From Cellulomonas wangsupingiae (GTDB lineage: Bacteria; Actinomycetota; Actinomycetes; Actinomycetales; Cellulomonadaceae), in assembly GCF_024508275.1 (NCBI RefSeq), contig NZ_CP101989.1, positions 2,356,001 to 2,420,000 on the forward strand: DNA of 64,000 nt. Direction: 5' to 3'. This document shows, piece after piece, positions 25,302 to 34,767 of the stretch (its first letter is position 1; the number at the start of each line of letters is the position of its first letter). Position numbers and translations under genes: made by a program. The notes beneath the pieces were generated by a model, which was not told the DNA's origin, ran no database searches, and saw nothing but the letters and a program-made list of their open reading frames with translations.

Positions 25302-26684
25302 GTGGCCGACAACGGCACCGCTTTCGACATCGTCGTCCTGGGCGGAGGTAGTGGCGGCTACGCAGCCGCCCTGCGTGCCGCCGAGCTCGGCAAGACCGTG
25401 GCCCTGGTCGAGGCCGACAAGGTGGGTGGCACCTGCCTGCACCGCGGGTGCATCCCCACCAAGGCCCTCCTGCACGCGGCCGAGCTGGCCGACAACGCCC
25501 GTGACGGCGCGCAGTTCGGGGTGCACAGCACGCTCGAGCGCATCGACATGGGTGGCGTGAACACCTACAAGGACAACGTGATCGGCCGGCTCTACAAGGG
25601 CCTGCAGGGTCTCATCAAGTCCCGCAAGATCGAGGTCGTCGAGGGCTACGGCAAGCTCACCGGCCCGAACACCGTCCAGGTGGGCGACCGCACGCTGACC
25701 GGTGAGCACATCGTGCTCGGCACCGGCTCCTACGCGCGCTCGCTGCCCGGTCTGGAGATCGGCGGCCGGGTCATCACCTCGGACCAGGCGCTCACGCTCG
25801 ACTGGGTCCCCCGCTCGGCGATCATCCTCGGCGGCGGCGTCATCGGCTCGGAGTTCGCGAGCGTCTGGAAGTCGTTCGGTGCCGACGTCACCATCATCGA
25901 GGCGCTGCCCCACCTGGTCCCGAACGAGGACGAGGCGATCTCCAAGGCGTTCGAGCGCGCGTTCCGCAAGCGCGGCATCGCCTTCAACCTCGGGGTCCGC
26001 TTCTCCGGCGTCACGCAGGACGACAACGGCGTGCACGTCTCGCTCGAGGACGGCAAGACCTTCGACGCCGACGTGCTGCTCGTCGCGGTGGGCCGCGGCC
26101 CGAACACCGGCGGCCTGGGCTACGAGGAGCAGGGCATCACGCTGGACCGCGGCTTCGTCATCACCGACGAGCGGCTGCACACCGGTGTCGCGAACATCTA
26201 CGCGGTCGGCGACATCGTCCCCGGCCTGCAGCTCGCGCACCGCGGCTTCCAGCAGGGCATCTTCGTCGCCGAGCAGATCGCGGGCCTCAACCCGCCGCTC
26301 ATCGACGAGTCCGGCATCCCGCGCGTGACGTACTCCGACCCGGAGGTCGGCTCGGTCGGCGTCACCGAGAAGCGCGCCAAGGAGCTCTACGGCGACGACG
26401 GCGTCGACGTCCTCGAGTACAACCTGGGAGGCAACGGCAAGAGCCAGATCCTCGCCACCCAGGGCTTCATCAAGCTCGTCCGCAAGAAGGACGGCCCGGT
26501 CGTCGGCGTGCACATGATCGGTGCGCGTGTCGGCGAGCTCATCGGCGAGGGCCAGCTCATCGTCAACTGGGAGGCCTACCCGGAGGACGTCGCGCAGCTC
26601 GTCCACGCGCACCCCACGCAGAACGAGGCTCTCGGTGAGGCGTTCCTCGCGCTCGCCGGCAAGCCGCTGCACGCCCACAACTGA
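25302..26684 (+). CDS. lpdA: Dihydrolipoyl dehydrogenase (E3)
   Basis: LpdA reoxidises dihydrolipoyl groups with FAD and NAD for 2-oxo-acid dehydrogenase complexes. The 460 residues show the FAD motif [13 protein letters not shown], the redox disulfide Cys45-Cys50 in [10 protein letters not shown], the NAD motif [11 protein letters not shown] and the C-terminal [13 protein letters not shown] with the catalytic His-Glu pair. GAGGAG seven bases before the GTG at 25302 is a strong ribosome site, so this gene has a 5' leader, unlike many neighbours. It precedes sucB by 29 bases and probably shares its transcript. Confidence 0.97.
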   Translation: MADNGTAFDIVVLGGGSGGYAAALRAAELGKTVALVEADKVGGTCLHRGCIPTKALLHAAELADNARDGAQFGVHSTLERIDMGGVNTYKDNVIGRLYKGLQGLIKSRKIEVVEGYGKLTGPNTVQVGDRTLTGEHIVLGTGSYARSLPGLEIGGRVITSDQALTLDWVPRSAIILGGGVIGSEFASVWKSFGADVTIIEALPHLVPNEDEAISKAFERAFRKRGIAFNLGVRFSGVTQDDNGVHVSLEDGKTFDADVLLVAVGRGPNTGGLGYEEQGITLDRGFVITDERLHTGVANIYAVGDIVPGLQLAHRGFQQGIFVAEQIAGLNPPLIDESGIPRVTYSDPEVGSVGVTEKRAKELYGDDGVDVLEYNLGGNGKSQILATQGFIKLVRKKDGPVVGVHMIGARVGELIGEGQLIVNWEAYPEDVAQLVHAHPTQNEALGEAFLALAGKPLHAHN

Positions 26685-26713
26685 CCCCAGGACCCAAGGA
26701 GACACGAGCGGTC

Positions 26714-28474
26714 ATGTCCGACAACGTGCAGCTTCCCGCGCTCGGTGAGTCCGTCACCGAGGGCACCGTCACCCGCTGGCTCAAGAACGTCGGCGACACC
26801 GTCGCCGTCGACGAGCCCCTGCTCGAGATCTCGACCGACAAGGTCGACACCGAGATCCCCTCGCCGTTCGCCGGCGTGCTCGAGCAGATCCTCGTCCAGG
26901 AGGACGAGACCGTCGAGGTCGGCGCCTCGCTGGCCGTCATCGGCTCCGGCGAGGGCGGCGGCGACGCCCCCTCCGGCGAGCAGCAGGCCCCCGCGCCGCA
27001 GGCCGACGAGGCCGCGCCGGCCGAGGAGCCCGCGCAGCAGGCGCAGCCCGAGGAGCCCGCAGCCGAGGCCTCCGCACAGCAGCCGGTCGAGCAGCACGAG
27101 GACGCGCCGGCACCGGCCGCGTCGTCGGGCGGCGACGGCCAGGAGGTCACCCTCCCCGCGCTCGGCGAGTCCGTCACCGAGGGCACCGTCACCCGGTGGC
27201 TGAAGGCCGTCGGCGACCAGGTCGAGGTCGACGAGCCGCTGCTCGAGATCTCCACCGACAAGGTCGACACCGAGATCCCGTCGCCGGTCGCGGGCACGCT
27301 GCAGGAGATCAAGGTCGGCGAGGACGAGACCGTCGAGGTCGGTGCCGTGCTCGCGGTCATCGGGTCCGGAGCGGCCGCGTCCGCACCGGCCGCCGAGCAG
27401 CCCGCCGCGCCGCAGGAGCCGGCGCAGCAGGCCGACGCCCCGCAGCCGTCCGCCCCCGAGGCCTCCGAGGCACCCGCCGAGAAGGCCCCGGAGCAGCCCG
27501 CACCCGCCGCGCAGGAGCCTGCCGCCGCGCAGTCGTCGGCGCCGCAGCCCACGGCCGGAGGCTCGTACCTCACGCCGCTGGTCCGCAAGCTCGCGGCCGA
27601 GAAGGGCGTGGACGTCTCGACGCTCACCGGCTCGGGCGTCGGCGGGCGCATCCGCAAGGAGGACGTGCTCGAGGCCGCCGCCAAGGCCGAGGAGGCCCGC
27701 AAGGCCGCCGCGGCGCCGGCACCGGCCAAGGCAGCAGCACCGGCGGCCGTCTCGCCGCTGCGCGGCACCACCGAGAAGGCCAGCCGGCTGCGTCAGATCA
27801 TCGCCGAGCGCATGGTCGAGGCGCTGCACACGCAGGCGCAGCTCACGACCGTCGTCGAGGTGGACGTCACCAAGATCGCGCGCCTGCGGGCACGCGCCAA
27901 GGACGACTTCAAGGCACGCGAGGGCGTCAACCTCACGTTCCTGCCGTTCTTCGTCCAGGCCGCCGTCGAGGCCCTCAAGACGTACCCCAAGGTCAACGGG
28001 GTGCTCGAGGACAAGACGATCACGTACCACGGCCAGGAGAACGTCGGCATCGCGGTCGACACCGAGCGCGGGCTGCTGGTGCCGGTCATCCGCGACGCGG
28101 GCGACCTCAACATCGCGGGCATCTCCCGCAAGATCGCCGACCTCGCGGCACGCACGCGCGCCAACAAGGTCACTCCGGACGAGCTGTCGGGCGCGACCTT
28201 CACGGTCACGAACACCGGCTCGGGCGGCGCGATCATCGACACGCCGATCGTCCCCGGCGGCACGTCGGCGATCCTCGGCACCGGCGCGATCGTCAAGCGC
28301 CCGGTCGTCGTGAAGGGCGCGGACGGCGAAGAGGTCATCGCCATCCGGTCGATGTGCTACCTGTGCCTGTCGTACGACCACCGCCTGGTCGACGGCGCGG
28401 ACGCGTCGCGCTACCTCACCGCGGTGAAGAACCGCCTCGAGGAGGGCGCGTTCGAGGCCGAGCTCGGTCTCTGA
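26714..28474 (+). CDS. sucB: 2-oxoglutarate dehydrogenase E2, dihydrolipoyl succinyltransferase
   Basis: This E2 protein of 586 residues has two lipoyl domains (about 3-78 and 143-218) with lipoyl Lys43 and Lys183 in [12 protein letters not shown], joined by Ala/Pro/Glu-rich flexible linkers. A peripheral-subunit-binding domain follows (about 285-322; [17 protein letters not shown]), then the catalytic acyltransferase domain with [12 protein letters not shown] near residue 555. AAGGAG lies 12 bases before the ATG. In actinobacteria the E2 subunit is shared by pyruvate and 2-oxoglutarate complexes, so the acyl specificity is not certain. lipB and lipA for its modification are 6-8 kb downstream. 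Confidence 0.93.
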   Translation: MSDNVQLPALGESVTEGTVTRWLKNVGDTVAVDEPLLEISTDKVDTEIPSPFAGVLEQILVQEDETVEVGASLAVIGSGEGGGDAPSGEQQAPAPQADEAAPAEEPAQQAQPEEPAAEASAQQPVEQHEDAPAPAASSGGDGQEVTLPALGESVTEGTVTRWLKAVGDQVEVDEPLLEISTDKVDTEIPSPVAGTLQEIKVGEDETVEVGAVLAVIGSGAAASAPAAEQPAAPQEPAQQADAPQPSAPEASEAPAEKAPEQPAPAAQEPAAAQSSAPQPTAGGSYLTPLVRKLAAEKGVDVSTLTGSGVGGRIRKEDVLEAAAKAEEARKAAAAPAPAKAAAPAAVSPLRGTTEKASRLRQIIAERMVEALHTQAQLTTVVEVDVTKIARLRARAKDDFKAREGVNLTFLPFFVQAAVEALKTYPKVNGVLEDKTITYHGQENVGIAVDTERGLLVPVIRDAGDLNIAGISRKIADLAARTRANKVTPDELSGATFTVTNTGSGGAIIDTPIVPGGTSAILGTGAIVKRPVVVKGADGEEVIAIRSMCYLCLSYDHRLVDGADASRYLTAVKNRLEEGAFEAELGL

Positions 28475-28489
28475 CGCCACGCACGACCC

Positions 28490-28525
28490 CGCAGGGCCGC
28501 CCACCGACCGGTGGGCGGCCCTGCG
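28490..28525. terminator. Terminator after sucB
   Basis: A perfect 16-base-pair stem with a GACC loop lies 16 bases downstream of the sucB stop and is followed by TCGTT. Confidence 0.82.
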
Positions 28526-28561
28526 TCGTTCCGCCGGCGCGCCCCTGTGCCGCCGCGTGGC

Positions 28562-28567
28562 TAGGGT
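28562..28567 (+). promoter_or_regulatory. -10 element of the TIGR01777 gene (TAGGGT)
   Basis: TAGGGT ends seven bases before the ATG at 28575. Confidence 0.55.
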
Positions 28568-28574
28568 GACCCGC

Positions 28575-29489
28575 ATGCGTGTGCTCGTCGCCGGGTCGTC
28601 CGGCCTGATCGGGACGTCGCTCGTGCAGCACCTGCGCGAGTCCGGCCACGACGTCGTCCGGCTGGTCCGGCGGGCCCCCCGACGGTCCGACGAGGTGGCC
28701 TGGGACCCGGTGGCCGGCAGCGTGGACACGGATGCCGTGGCGTCGTGCGACGCGGTCGTCGACCTCGCCGGCGTCAACGTCGCGTCCCGGCCGCTCACGG
28801 CCGCGCGCAAGCGGGAGGTCGTCGCCTCCCGGGTGCGGACGGCCGGTCTGCTGTCACGGACGCTCGCCGCCCTGGCCGACCGGGACGACCGTGCCCCGCG
28901 TGTGCTGCTCCAGGCGTCGGGCATCGGTGCCTACGGCGACCGCGGTGACGCCTCCCTCACCGAGGACGAGCCGCTGGGCGACACGTTCTTCGCCGGCGTG
29001 GTGCGCCGCTGGGAGGCCGCGACGGCCCCGGCGCAGGAGGCCGGCGTGCGCGTCGTGCACCTGCGCACGGGCATCGTGCTCAGCCCTCACGGCGGTGCGG
29101 CGGCCCCGCTGCTCCTGCCCCTGCGCGCGGGGATCGCGACGCGGCTCGGCTCCGGACGGCAGTACTGGAGCTGGATCAGCCTGCTCGACGAGGTCCGTGC
29201 GATCGAGCACCTGCTCTCGGCACCGGTCCACGGCCCGGCGAACCTCGTGGCGCGTGCGGACCGGCACGGTGAGCTGGTGGAGGCGCTGCGCCACGCCTGG
29301 GGCGCACGCCTGACGCTGCCTGTCCCGGCACCCGCGCTGCGCGTCGCGCTGGGCGACTTCGCCTCGGAGGTCCTGGGGTCGGTCAACGCGGACCCCGCCG
29401 TCCTGCGCGGCTCCGGATTCGTGCCGCAGCACCGCACCGCGACGGCCGTGGCCCGCTGGCTCAGGGCGTCGCGCCGCTCGGCTCCCTGA
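28575..29489 (+). CDS. TIGR01777 family NAD(P)-dependent epimerase-like protein
   Basis: A 304-residue extended short-chain dehydrogenase. VAGSSGLIGTSLVQHL is the nucleotide-binding glycine motif, and QASGIGAYGDRGD carries the Ser-Tyr region of the active site. The C-terminal part fits the DUF1731 domain of this family. The substrate is unknown (YfcH/SULA-like). It follows sucB in many actinobacteria, between the E2 gene and lipB. Its last 29 bases overlap the end of the convergent pseudokinase gene. Confidence 0.9.
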   Translation: MRVLVAGSSGLIGTSLVQHLRESGHDVVRLVRRAPRRSDEVAWDPVAGSVDTDAVASCDAVVDLAGVNVASRPLTAARKREVVASRVRTAGLLSRTLAALADRDDRAPRVLLQASGIGAYGDRGDASLTEDEPLGDTFFAGVVRRWEAATAPAQEAGVRVVHLRTGIVLSPHGGAAAPLLLPLRAGIATRLGSGRQYWSWISLLDEVRAIEHLLSAPVHGPANLVARADRHGELVEALRHAWGARLTLPVPAPALRVALGDFASEVLGSVNADPAVLRGSGFVPQHRTATAVARWLRASRRSAP

Positions 29490-30837
29490 CGTCCCACACG
29501 CGCCACCCGTCGCCGGTCCACCGCAGCACGAGCGCGACGGTGCGCGGTGCGGTGGCGGCCACGTCGGTGCGCTCGCCCGCGGGTGTGACCCGCACGTGGG
29601 CACTGAGGGCCGACGTGACCTCGACCGTGACGTCCCCGGAGTCGTCCGTGGCCGTGGCGACCGCCGACGTGACGTCGGCCGTCAGCCCTTCGCTGCGCGC
29701 ACCTGCCAGGTCCTGCAGCAGCGCGGTGTCGGCGGCGAGCGCGGGCGAGCCCGCCACCCCCACGTCCGCCACGCCCGCGGCGTCCGCGTCAGCGAGCGCC
29801 GCCGTCCGCAGCCGCGTCAGTGCCGCGGCCGCGCCCGCCGGGTCCTGGTCGTCCGTCGTGAGACGGACGTCGTCGGCGGGAGGGCTCGCGGCCGTGTCCG
29901 CTGCCCCGGCCGCCGGCCCGGCAGCAGGCTGGTCGGGCAGGGCGCGCACGACGAGCGCGCCGCCGCCGACCAGCAGGAGCGCCGCGGCGACCGCCGCCAC
30001 CGGCCACCTCGCGCGACGCCGCGTCGATCGCCGGGCACGCCGCACGGGCGGCGCCACGGGGGCCACGGCCCGCGGCGCGCCGCTGCGACCGGCGGCGAGC
30101 GCGACCTGCGCACCGGCGAGCTCGTCGGGGTCGGGCACCTGCACCGGCTCGGGGCTCGCGGCGGCGAACACCGTCTCGACGAGCCCTTCGGGCGTCGCAC
30201 GGCCCCGTAGGAGGCCCTCGAGCGCGTCGCGCAGGCGCACGGCGTCCTCGAGGCCTGCCGCCAGGTGCGCGTCCAGCGGCGGCATGAGGCCGAGCAGCGC
30301 GGCGACCAGCCGGTGCACGTCGCCCGACGCCGTCCCCACCCCGCGCAGCGCGCCGCGCAGGTCGACGAGCACGGGCATGCCACCGGGTCGCAGCACGACG
30401 CGGTCGGCCCCGACGGCACCGTGCGCGAGCCCCGCGGCGTGCAGCGCCGCCAGCGCCTGGGCGACGGGCACGGCCACGGTGACCACCTCGCCGTCGGCGA
30501 GCGGCGGGCGCGCGGCGCGGACGGCCGCCAGCGTGGGCCCCGGCACGTGCTCGCAGACCAGGGCGACACGGCCCGGGGCGAGCGGCTCGACCGCGAGCAC
30601 CCGGGCCAGGTGCGGGTGGTCCAGCCCGGTGAGCAGGCCGGCACGTGACGCGAGCGCGCCGTCCACCGGGACGTCCGCGACGAGCACCTCGAGCCACGGA
30701 CCGTCCGTACCGTCGTCCGGACGCGCGACCCACCAGGACCCGTCCGTGCCGACGGGCGAGGCGACCCGCGTGCCGTGCGCCTGCAGGAGCCGGGTCACAT
30801 CGTCCGGGGGTGGGGAGGCGGTGTGCACGGGCGACAT
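29461..30837 (-). CDS. Membrane-anchored protein pseudokinase
   Basis: The N-terminal 220 residues follow a bacterial Ser/Thr kinase scaffold: GLDHPHLARVLAV resembles the alpha-C/beta-4 region and LHAAGLAHGAVGADRVVL the catalytic loop. The catalytic HRD is HGA, the expected Lys and Asn are absent, the DFG position is DLR, and the protein contains no lysine at all, so there is no ATP-anchoring Lys. One transmembrane helix (about 279-297) separates it from an extracellular domain of about 160 residues rich in Ala, Asp and Thr. It may sense or scaffold; ligand and partner unknown. ATG at 30837. Confidence 0.75.
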   Translation of the reverse strand: MSPVHTASPPPDDVTRLLQAHGTRVASPVGTDGSWWVARPDDGTDGPWLEVLVADVPVDGALASRAGLLTGLDHPHLARVLAVEPLAPGRVALVCEHVPGPTLAAVRAARPPLADGEVVTVAVPVAQALAALHAAGLAHGAVGADRVVLRPGGMPVLVDLRGALRGVGTASGDVHRLVAALLGLMPPLDAHLAAGLEDAVRLRDALEGLLRGRATPEGLVETVFAAASPEPVQVPDPDELAGAQVALAAGRSGAPRAVAPVAPPVRRARRSTRRRARWPVAAVAAALLLVGGGALVVRALPDQPAAGPAAGAADTAASPPADDVRLTTDDQDPAGAAAALTRLRTAALADADAAGVADVGVAGSPALAADTALLQDLAGARSEGLTADVTSAVATATDDSGDVTVEVTSALSAHVRVTPAGERTDVAATAPRTVALVLRWTGDGWRVWDVREPSGATP

Positions 30838-30884
30838 CCAACACCGGCGGACGGCCCGTGCGGGAGGGTCGTCCACAGGCTCGC

Positions 30885-31928
30885 TCAGCCGAGCAGCTGC
30901 GCGACCCCGGTCTCGGCGGCCACGCGGGCCGCGTCGAGCACGCGCGCGGTCGCCACGGCGTCCGCGGGGTCCACGGGCCGCGGCCCGTCGGCCCGCAGCC
31001 ACGCCTGCAGCGCGCGGTACAGGTCGCCGTGCCCGCCGGCCGCGCGGGGCACGGGCGTGCGCTCGGCGCCGCGCACGAGCCAGCCCTCGTGCACCGGCTC
31101 GCCCGGCCGGCGTCCCGCCTCCTGCGCGTCGTCGAGCACCGCGAACGGCGTCGGCTCCCCCTCGAAGCTCGTCACGAGGTAGGCGCCGCGCTCCCCCAGG
31201 ACGCGCGTGCGGGGCCCGGGCGCGCCGACCAGCCCGCCCGCCCACAGGTGGGACACGACGTGGTGCCCGTCGTCGTCGGGGGCGTGCTCCAGCGCGAGGA
31301 ACACGTCGTCCGGCGCCGGCGTGGTCAGTGCGCGCAGCTCGGCGTGGACGCGCCGCACGGGCCCGAAGAGCTGCACGGCGGAGTCGACCAGGTGCGTGCC
31401 GAGGTCCAGCAGGAGGCCGCCGGAGACGGGGTCCTCCTCCTTCCAGCGGCGCTGCGGCTCGGGGCGGTACCTCTCCCAGCGGCGCTCGAACCGGTGCACC
31501 CGGCCGAGCGTCCCGGCGTCGAGGAGCCCTCTCAGCGTCAGCTGCTCGGGGTCCCACCGGCGGTTCTGGAAGACCGTGAGCCGCCGGCCGCGCTCCTGGG
31601 CGAGCCGGACGAGGCCCGCCGCCTGGACCCGCGTGGTGGCCAGCGGCTTGTCCGCCAGGACGGGCACGTCGGCCTCGAGGGCCGCCCGCACGTGCGCGGC
31701 GTGCTCCCCCGTCGGGCTGGCGACGACCACGAGGTCGAGGCCCGCCTCCGCGAGCAGCGCCTCCACGTCGGGCAGGACGCGCGCGTCGGGCCAGTCCGCG
31801 CGCACCTGGTCGCCGCGGTGGCGCGTGACGACGGCGACGACCTCCTGCCCCGTCTCGCGCGCGAGCCGGGCGTGGATCCCACGCCCGGCTCCGCCGTACC
31901 CGATCAGCCCGATGCGCAGCGGCTCCAT
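30885..31928 (-). CDS. Gfo/Idh/MocA family oxidoreductase
   Basis: A 347-residue NAD(P)-dependent oxidoreductase. The N-terminal Rossmann motif is GLIGYGGAGRGIHARLA; the family signature EKP appears as ADKPLATT near residue 93. The C-terminal alpha/beta domain has the GTHLVDSAVQLFG helix with the catalytic His region. Sugars or inositols are the usual substrates; none can be specified. Its -10 (TAGAGT, 31935-31940) overlaps the MMPL stop codon, so it can be transcribed separately from the gene upstream. Confidence 0.88.
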   Translation of the reverse strand: MEPLRIGLIGYGGAGRGIHARLARETGQEVVAVVTRHRGDQVRADWPDARVLPDVEALLAEAGLDLVVVASPTGEHAAHVRAALEADVPVLADKPLATTRVQAAGLVRLAQERGRRLTVFQNRRWDPEQLTLRGLLDAGTLGRVHRFERRWERYRPEPQRRWKEEDPVSGGLLLDLGTHLVDSAVQLFGPVRRVHAELRALTTPAPDDVFLALEHAPDDDGHHVVSHLWAGGLVGAPGPRTRVLGERGAYLVTSFEGEPTPFAVLDDAQEAGRRPGEPVHEGWLVRGAERTPVPRAAGGHGDLYRALQAWLRADGPRPVDPADAVATARVLDAARVAAETGVAQLLG

Positions 31929-31934
31929 GCCGCC

Positions 31935-31940
31935 ACTCTA
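31935..31940 (-). promoter_or_regulatory. -10 element of the Gfo/Idh gene (TAGAGT), overlapping a stop codon
   Basis: TAGAGT on the minus strand is six bases from the ATG at 31928, and its first three bases are the TAG stop of the MMPL gene. Confidence 0.5.
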
Positions 31941-34214
31941 GGAGGACGTGCTCGCCGCCCCGACGGACGCGTGCGCGCCGTGCTCGGGGCGTCGCGCGAG
32001 CGGGCTCGGCCACCACGTGCGCGGTCCCAGGTCGTGCACCAGCCCCGGCACGAGCAGGCTGCGGACGACGAACGTGTCGATCAGCACGCCCAGGGCGACG
32101 ATGAAGGCGAGCTGGGCGAGGAACAGCAGCGGGATCACGGACAGTGCGGCGAACGTCGTCGCGAGCACCAGGCCGGCGGACGTGATCACCCCGCCGGTGA
32201 CCGCGAGACCACGCGTCACGCCCTCCCTCGTCCCGACGGACTGCGACTCCTCGCGCACCCGCGTCATGAGGAAGATCGAGTAGTCGACGCCCAGCGCGAC
32301 GAGGAACACGAAGCCGTAGAGCGGGACCACCGGGTCCGCGTCGGGCCAGTCCAGCACGTGGTTGAAGACGAGTGCGGAGATCCCGATGGTCGCGGCGAAG
32401 GACAGCACGTTGGCCGCCATGAGCAGCAGCCCCGCGACGACCGAGCGCAGCAGCAGCACCAGGATGAGCAGGATCACGACGAGCACCACCGGCACGATGA
32501 CCCGCAGGTCGCGCTCGCTCGCGATCTGCGTGTCGAGCGTCTCGGCGGCCGGTCCCCCCACGAGCGCCTCGGGCGCCACGGCGGTCACGGCCTCCCGCAG
32601 GTCGGCGACCGTGTCGACGGCCTCCTGGCTGTCCGACGGTGCCTCGGTGACGACGTCGACGCGGACGTCGCCGTCCACGACGACCGGCGGTGCACCGGCA
32701 GCACCCGGGGCGCCACCGGGCGCACCGGTGTACGCCGCCGCGGACTCCACGCCCGCCACGCCCTCGGCGGCGGCGACCACGGCGTCCAGCTCGCTCTCGG
32801 GCACGATGACGAGCGCGGGCTGCACGGCGCCGGCGGGGAAGTGCTCCGCAAGCACCTCCTCCCCCGCGACCGAGTCGACGGGAGTGAGGAAGACGTCGGT
32901 CTGGCTCGTGCCGCCGGCACGGAACGTCGGGACGAACACCGCGGCGAGCAGCAGCACGGCCGCGCTGACGATCCACACGGGCCGTGCGCGGCGCGCCACG
33001 AACCTGGCCCACCGGGCCCACAGACCGGCGCCCTCGGCCGCGTCGACCGCCGCGGGCGGCAGGTCGGCGGCGTGCCCGCCGTGCGTCGGCCGACCGGCCT
33101 CGGCCGCCACGACGTACCGCGGCACCCGCGGCCAGAACAGGACGCGCGAGCGACGGCCGGCGATCAGCAGGATCGCAGGCAGCAGCGTGAGCGCGGCGAG
33201 GAGCGCGGCACCGATCCCGATGGCCGCGACCGGCCCGAGGCTGCGGTTCGACGCGAGGTCGGACAGCAGGAGGCACAGCAGGCCCGCCACGACGGTCCCG
33301 GCGCTCGCGGCGATGGGCTCGAGCGACTGCCGCCAGGCGACGCGCATGGCGTCGGCCGGCTGCTCGGTGTGCCGCAGCTCCTCGCGGTACCGCGCGACGA
33401 GGAGCAGCGAGTAGTCGACGGCGGCGCCGACGACCAGGATCGACAGGATGCCCTGGGCCTGGCCGTTCAGCACGAGCACGCCCGCGTCGGCGAGCTCGTA
33501 GACGACGAGCCCCGCGAGCGCGAGCGCGAACACCGCGGTGAAGATGACCACGAACGGCAGGAACGGGGACCGGTAGACCACCACGAGGATGAGGAGCACG
33601 GCGCCGAGGGCGACGAGCAGGAGCAGGCCGTCGATGCCCGCGAAGGCGGTGCCGAGGTCGGTGACGAACCCCGCAGGGCCGGTCACCCACGCCTCGAGGC
33701 CGAGGTCGCCGGCGCTCGACGCCGTGGCGCCGAGGTCGTCGGCGAGCCCGGCGCGCAGGTCCTCGACGAGCAGGTTGTTGAGCGTCTCCTCGCCGACGAG
33801 GATCTCGGCGTCCTCGGCGTCGAGCGGGACGGCCAGCAGGATCGCCTCGCCGTCCTCCGACGGCACGGGCACCACGGGGCCGGTGAGGTGGTCGGCCCAC
33901 GTCCCGTCCTCGACGGCCTCGTCGGGGAACGTCTCGGCGAACGCCGTCACGGCCGCGAGCTGCTCCGGGGTGACCTCACCCCCGTCGGCCGGGGTGAGCA
34001 CGACCAGCGCGGGTAGGGTCTGCGTGTCGACGAACTCGCGCGAGGCCTCCGCGGCCTGCGTGGACTGCGCCGACGACGGCAGGAACGCCGCCGAGTCGTT
34101 GGTCTGGACCTGGGACAGACGTCCCTGGGCGGCACCGCCCACGGAGCCGACAGCGAGCCAGGCGACGAGCACCACGGCGACGGCGACCGCACGGGCCACG
34201 GGATTCCTCAGCAT
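31938..34214 (-). CDS. MMPL/RND family transporter
   Basis: About 758 residues with the MMPL layout: one N-terminal helix, an extracellular domain, five to six helices (IDGLLLLVALGAVLLILVVVYRS onward), a cytoplasmic stretch, and a second copy of the same arrangement. The proton-relay regions GAAVDYSLLLVARYREEL and ALGVDYSIFLMTRVREE hold the conserved Asp-Tyr pairs of both halves. MMPL proteins export lipids, or drugs in some cases. An in-frame ATG 12 bases upstream (34226) is an alternative start. The divergent MarR gene and an operator-like palindrome over the start codon suggest repression by MarR. Confidence 0.9.
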   Translation of the reverse strand: MLRNPVARAVAVAVVLVAWLAVGSVGGAAQGRLSQVQTNDSAAFLPSSAQSTQAAEASREFVDTQTLPALVVLTPADGGEVTPEQLAAVTAFAETFPDEAVEDGTWADHLTGPVVPVPSEDGEAILLAVPLDAEDAEILVGEETLNNLLVEDLRAGLADDLGATASSAGDLGLEAWVTGPAGFVTDLGTAFAGIDGLLLLVALGAVLLILVVVYRSPFLPFVVIFTAVFALALAGLVVYELADAGVLVLNGQAQGILSILVVGAAVDYSLLLVARYREELRHTEQPADAMRVAWRQSLEPIAASAGTVVAGLLCLLLSDLASNRSLGPVAAIGIGAALLAALTLLPAILLIAGRRSRVLFWPRVPRYVVAAEAGRPTHGGHAADLPPAAVDAAEGAGLWARWARFVARRARPVWIVSAAVLLLAAVFVPTFRAGGTSQTDVFLTPVDSVAGEEVLAEHFPAGAVQPALVIVPESELDAVVAAAEGVAGVESAAAYTGAPGGAPGAAGAPPVVVDGDVRVDVVTEAPSDSQEAVDTVADLREAVTAVAPEALVGGPAAETLDTQIASERDLRVIVPVVLVVILLILVLLLRSVVAGLLLMAANVLSFAATIGISALVFNHVLDWPDADPVVPLYGFVFLVALGVDYSIFLMTRVREESQSVGTREGVTRGLAVTGGVITSAGLVLATTFAALSVIPLLFLAQLAFIVALGVLIDTFVVRSLLVPGLVHDLGPRTWWPSPLARRPEHGAHASVGAASTSS

Positions 34215-34220
34215 GCTGAG
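34207..34220. promoter_or_regulatory. Candidate MarR operator over the MMPL start codon
   Basis: CTCAGCA-TGCTGAG is a perfect 14-base palindrome that contains the MMPL ATG (34212-34214 on the minus strand). It lies 43 bases before the MarR gene, where a MarR dimer could block both promoters. Confidence 0.5.
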
Positions 34221-34262
34221 TATCATGGGCCCCGCAGAGCGACACGGCAAACGGGAGGTCGC

Positions 34263-34757
34263 GTGAGCACGGAGCAGGGCCAGCCGCCGGACCACTGGCC
34301 GGTCGGCCGGATGCTGTCCGCAGCGGCACGGCGGATCGAGCGCGCCTGGGACGCCCACCTCGCGTCCTGGGACCTCAACCACGCGAGCCTGCCCGTGCTG
34401 GTCTACGTCACCGAGCAGCCGCTCTCGCAGCGCCAGCTCGCCGACGCGTGCGGTGTGACCGAGCAGACCATGAGCCGCGTCGTCACCCGCCTCGTCCGCA
34501 CGGGCTACGTCACCCGCGGCCCCCACCCGGACGACCGGCGGCGCCACGTCGTGGCGATCACCCCCGCCGGTGCGGCCGCCCTCGCGGCATGCGCCGACCC
34601 CCGTCCGGCCCAGGAGGCCGTCCTGGGCCACCTCCCGCCCGAGCGTCGCGCCCTGCTGGACGACCTCCTGCGCGAGGTCGTGGGGCCGCGGGGCGGCATC
34701 CCGGAGCCCACCCGCGCTCCCGACGCCGTCGAGAACCCTCCTCCGGCGAGGGCTTAG
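34263..34757 (+). CDS. MarR family transcriptional regulator
   Basis: A 164-residue winged-helix protein. The recognition region [30 protein letters not shown] is followed by the wing with [16 protein letters not shown], the diagnostic D-x-R-x-R motif of MarR proteins. GGGAGG lies four bases before the GTG. It is divergent from the MMPL exporter, its likely target; a phenolic or lipophilic ligand is typical for the family but not demonstrable here. lipB follows only 10 bases downstream but has its own -10 element inside the marR end. Confidence 0.92.
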   Translation: MSTEQGQPPDHWPVGRMLSAAARRIERAWDAHLASWDLNHASLPVLVYVTEQPLSQRQLADACGVTEQTMSRVVTRLVRTGYVTRGPHPDDRRRHVVAITPAGAAALAACADPRPAQEAVLGHLPPERRALLDDLLREVVGPRGGIPEPTRAPDAVENPPPARA

Positions 34758-34760
34758 CCT
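34755..34760 (+). promoter_or_regulatory. -10 element of lipB (TAGCCT)
   Basis: TAGCCT starts on the last bases of the marR stop codon and ends seven bases before the lipB ATG. Confidence 0.5.
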
Positions 34761-34767
34761 GACGACC

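Noticed and set aside
29461..33900. 1479-residue minus-strand frame joining the pseudokinase to sequence antisense or out of frame with the Gfo and MMPL genes
   Set aside because: The upstream part is low-complexity Arg/Ala/Gly sequence in the wrong frame of the real MMPL gene.
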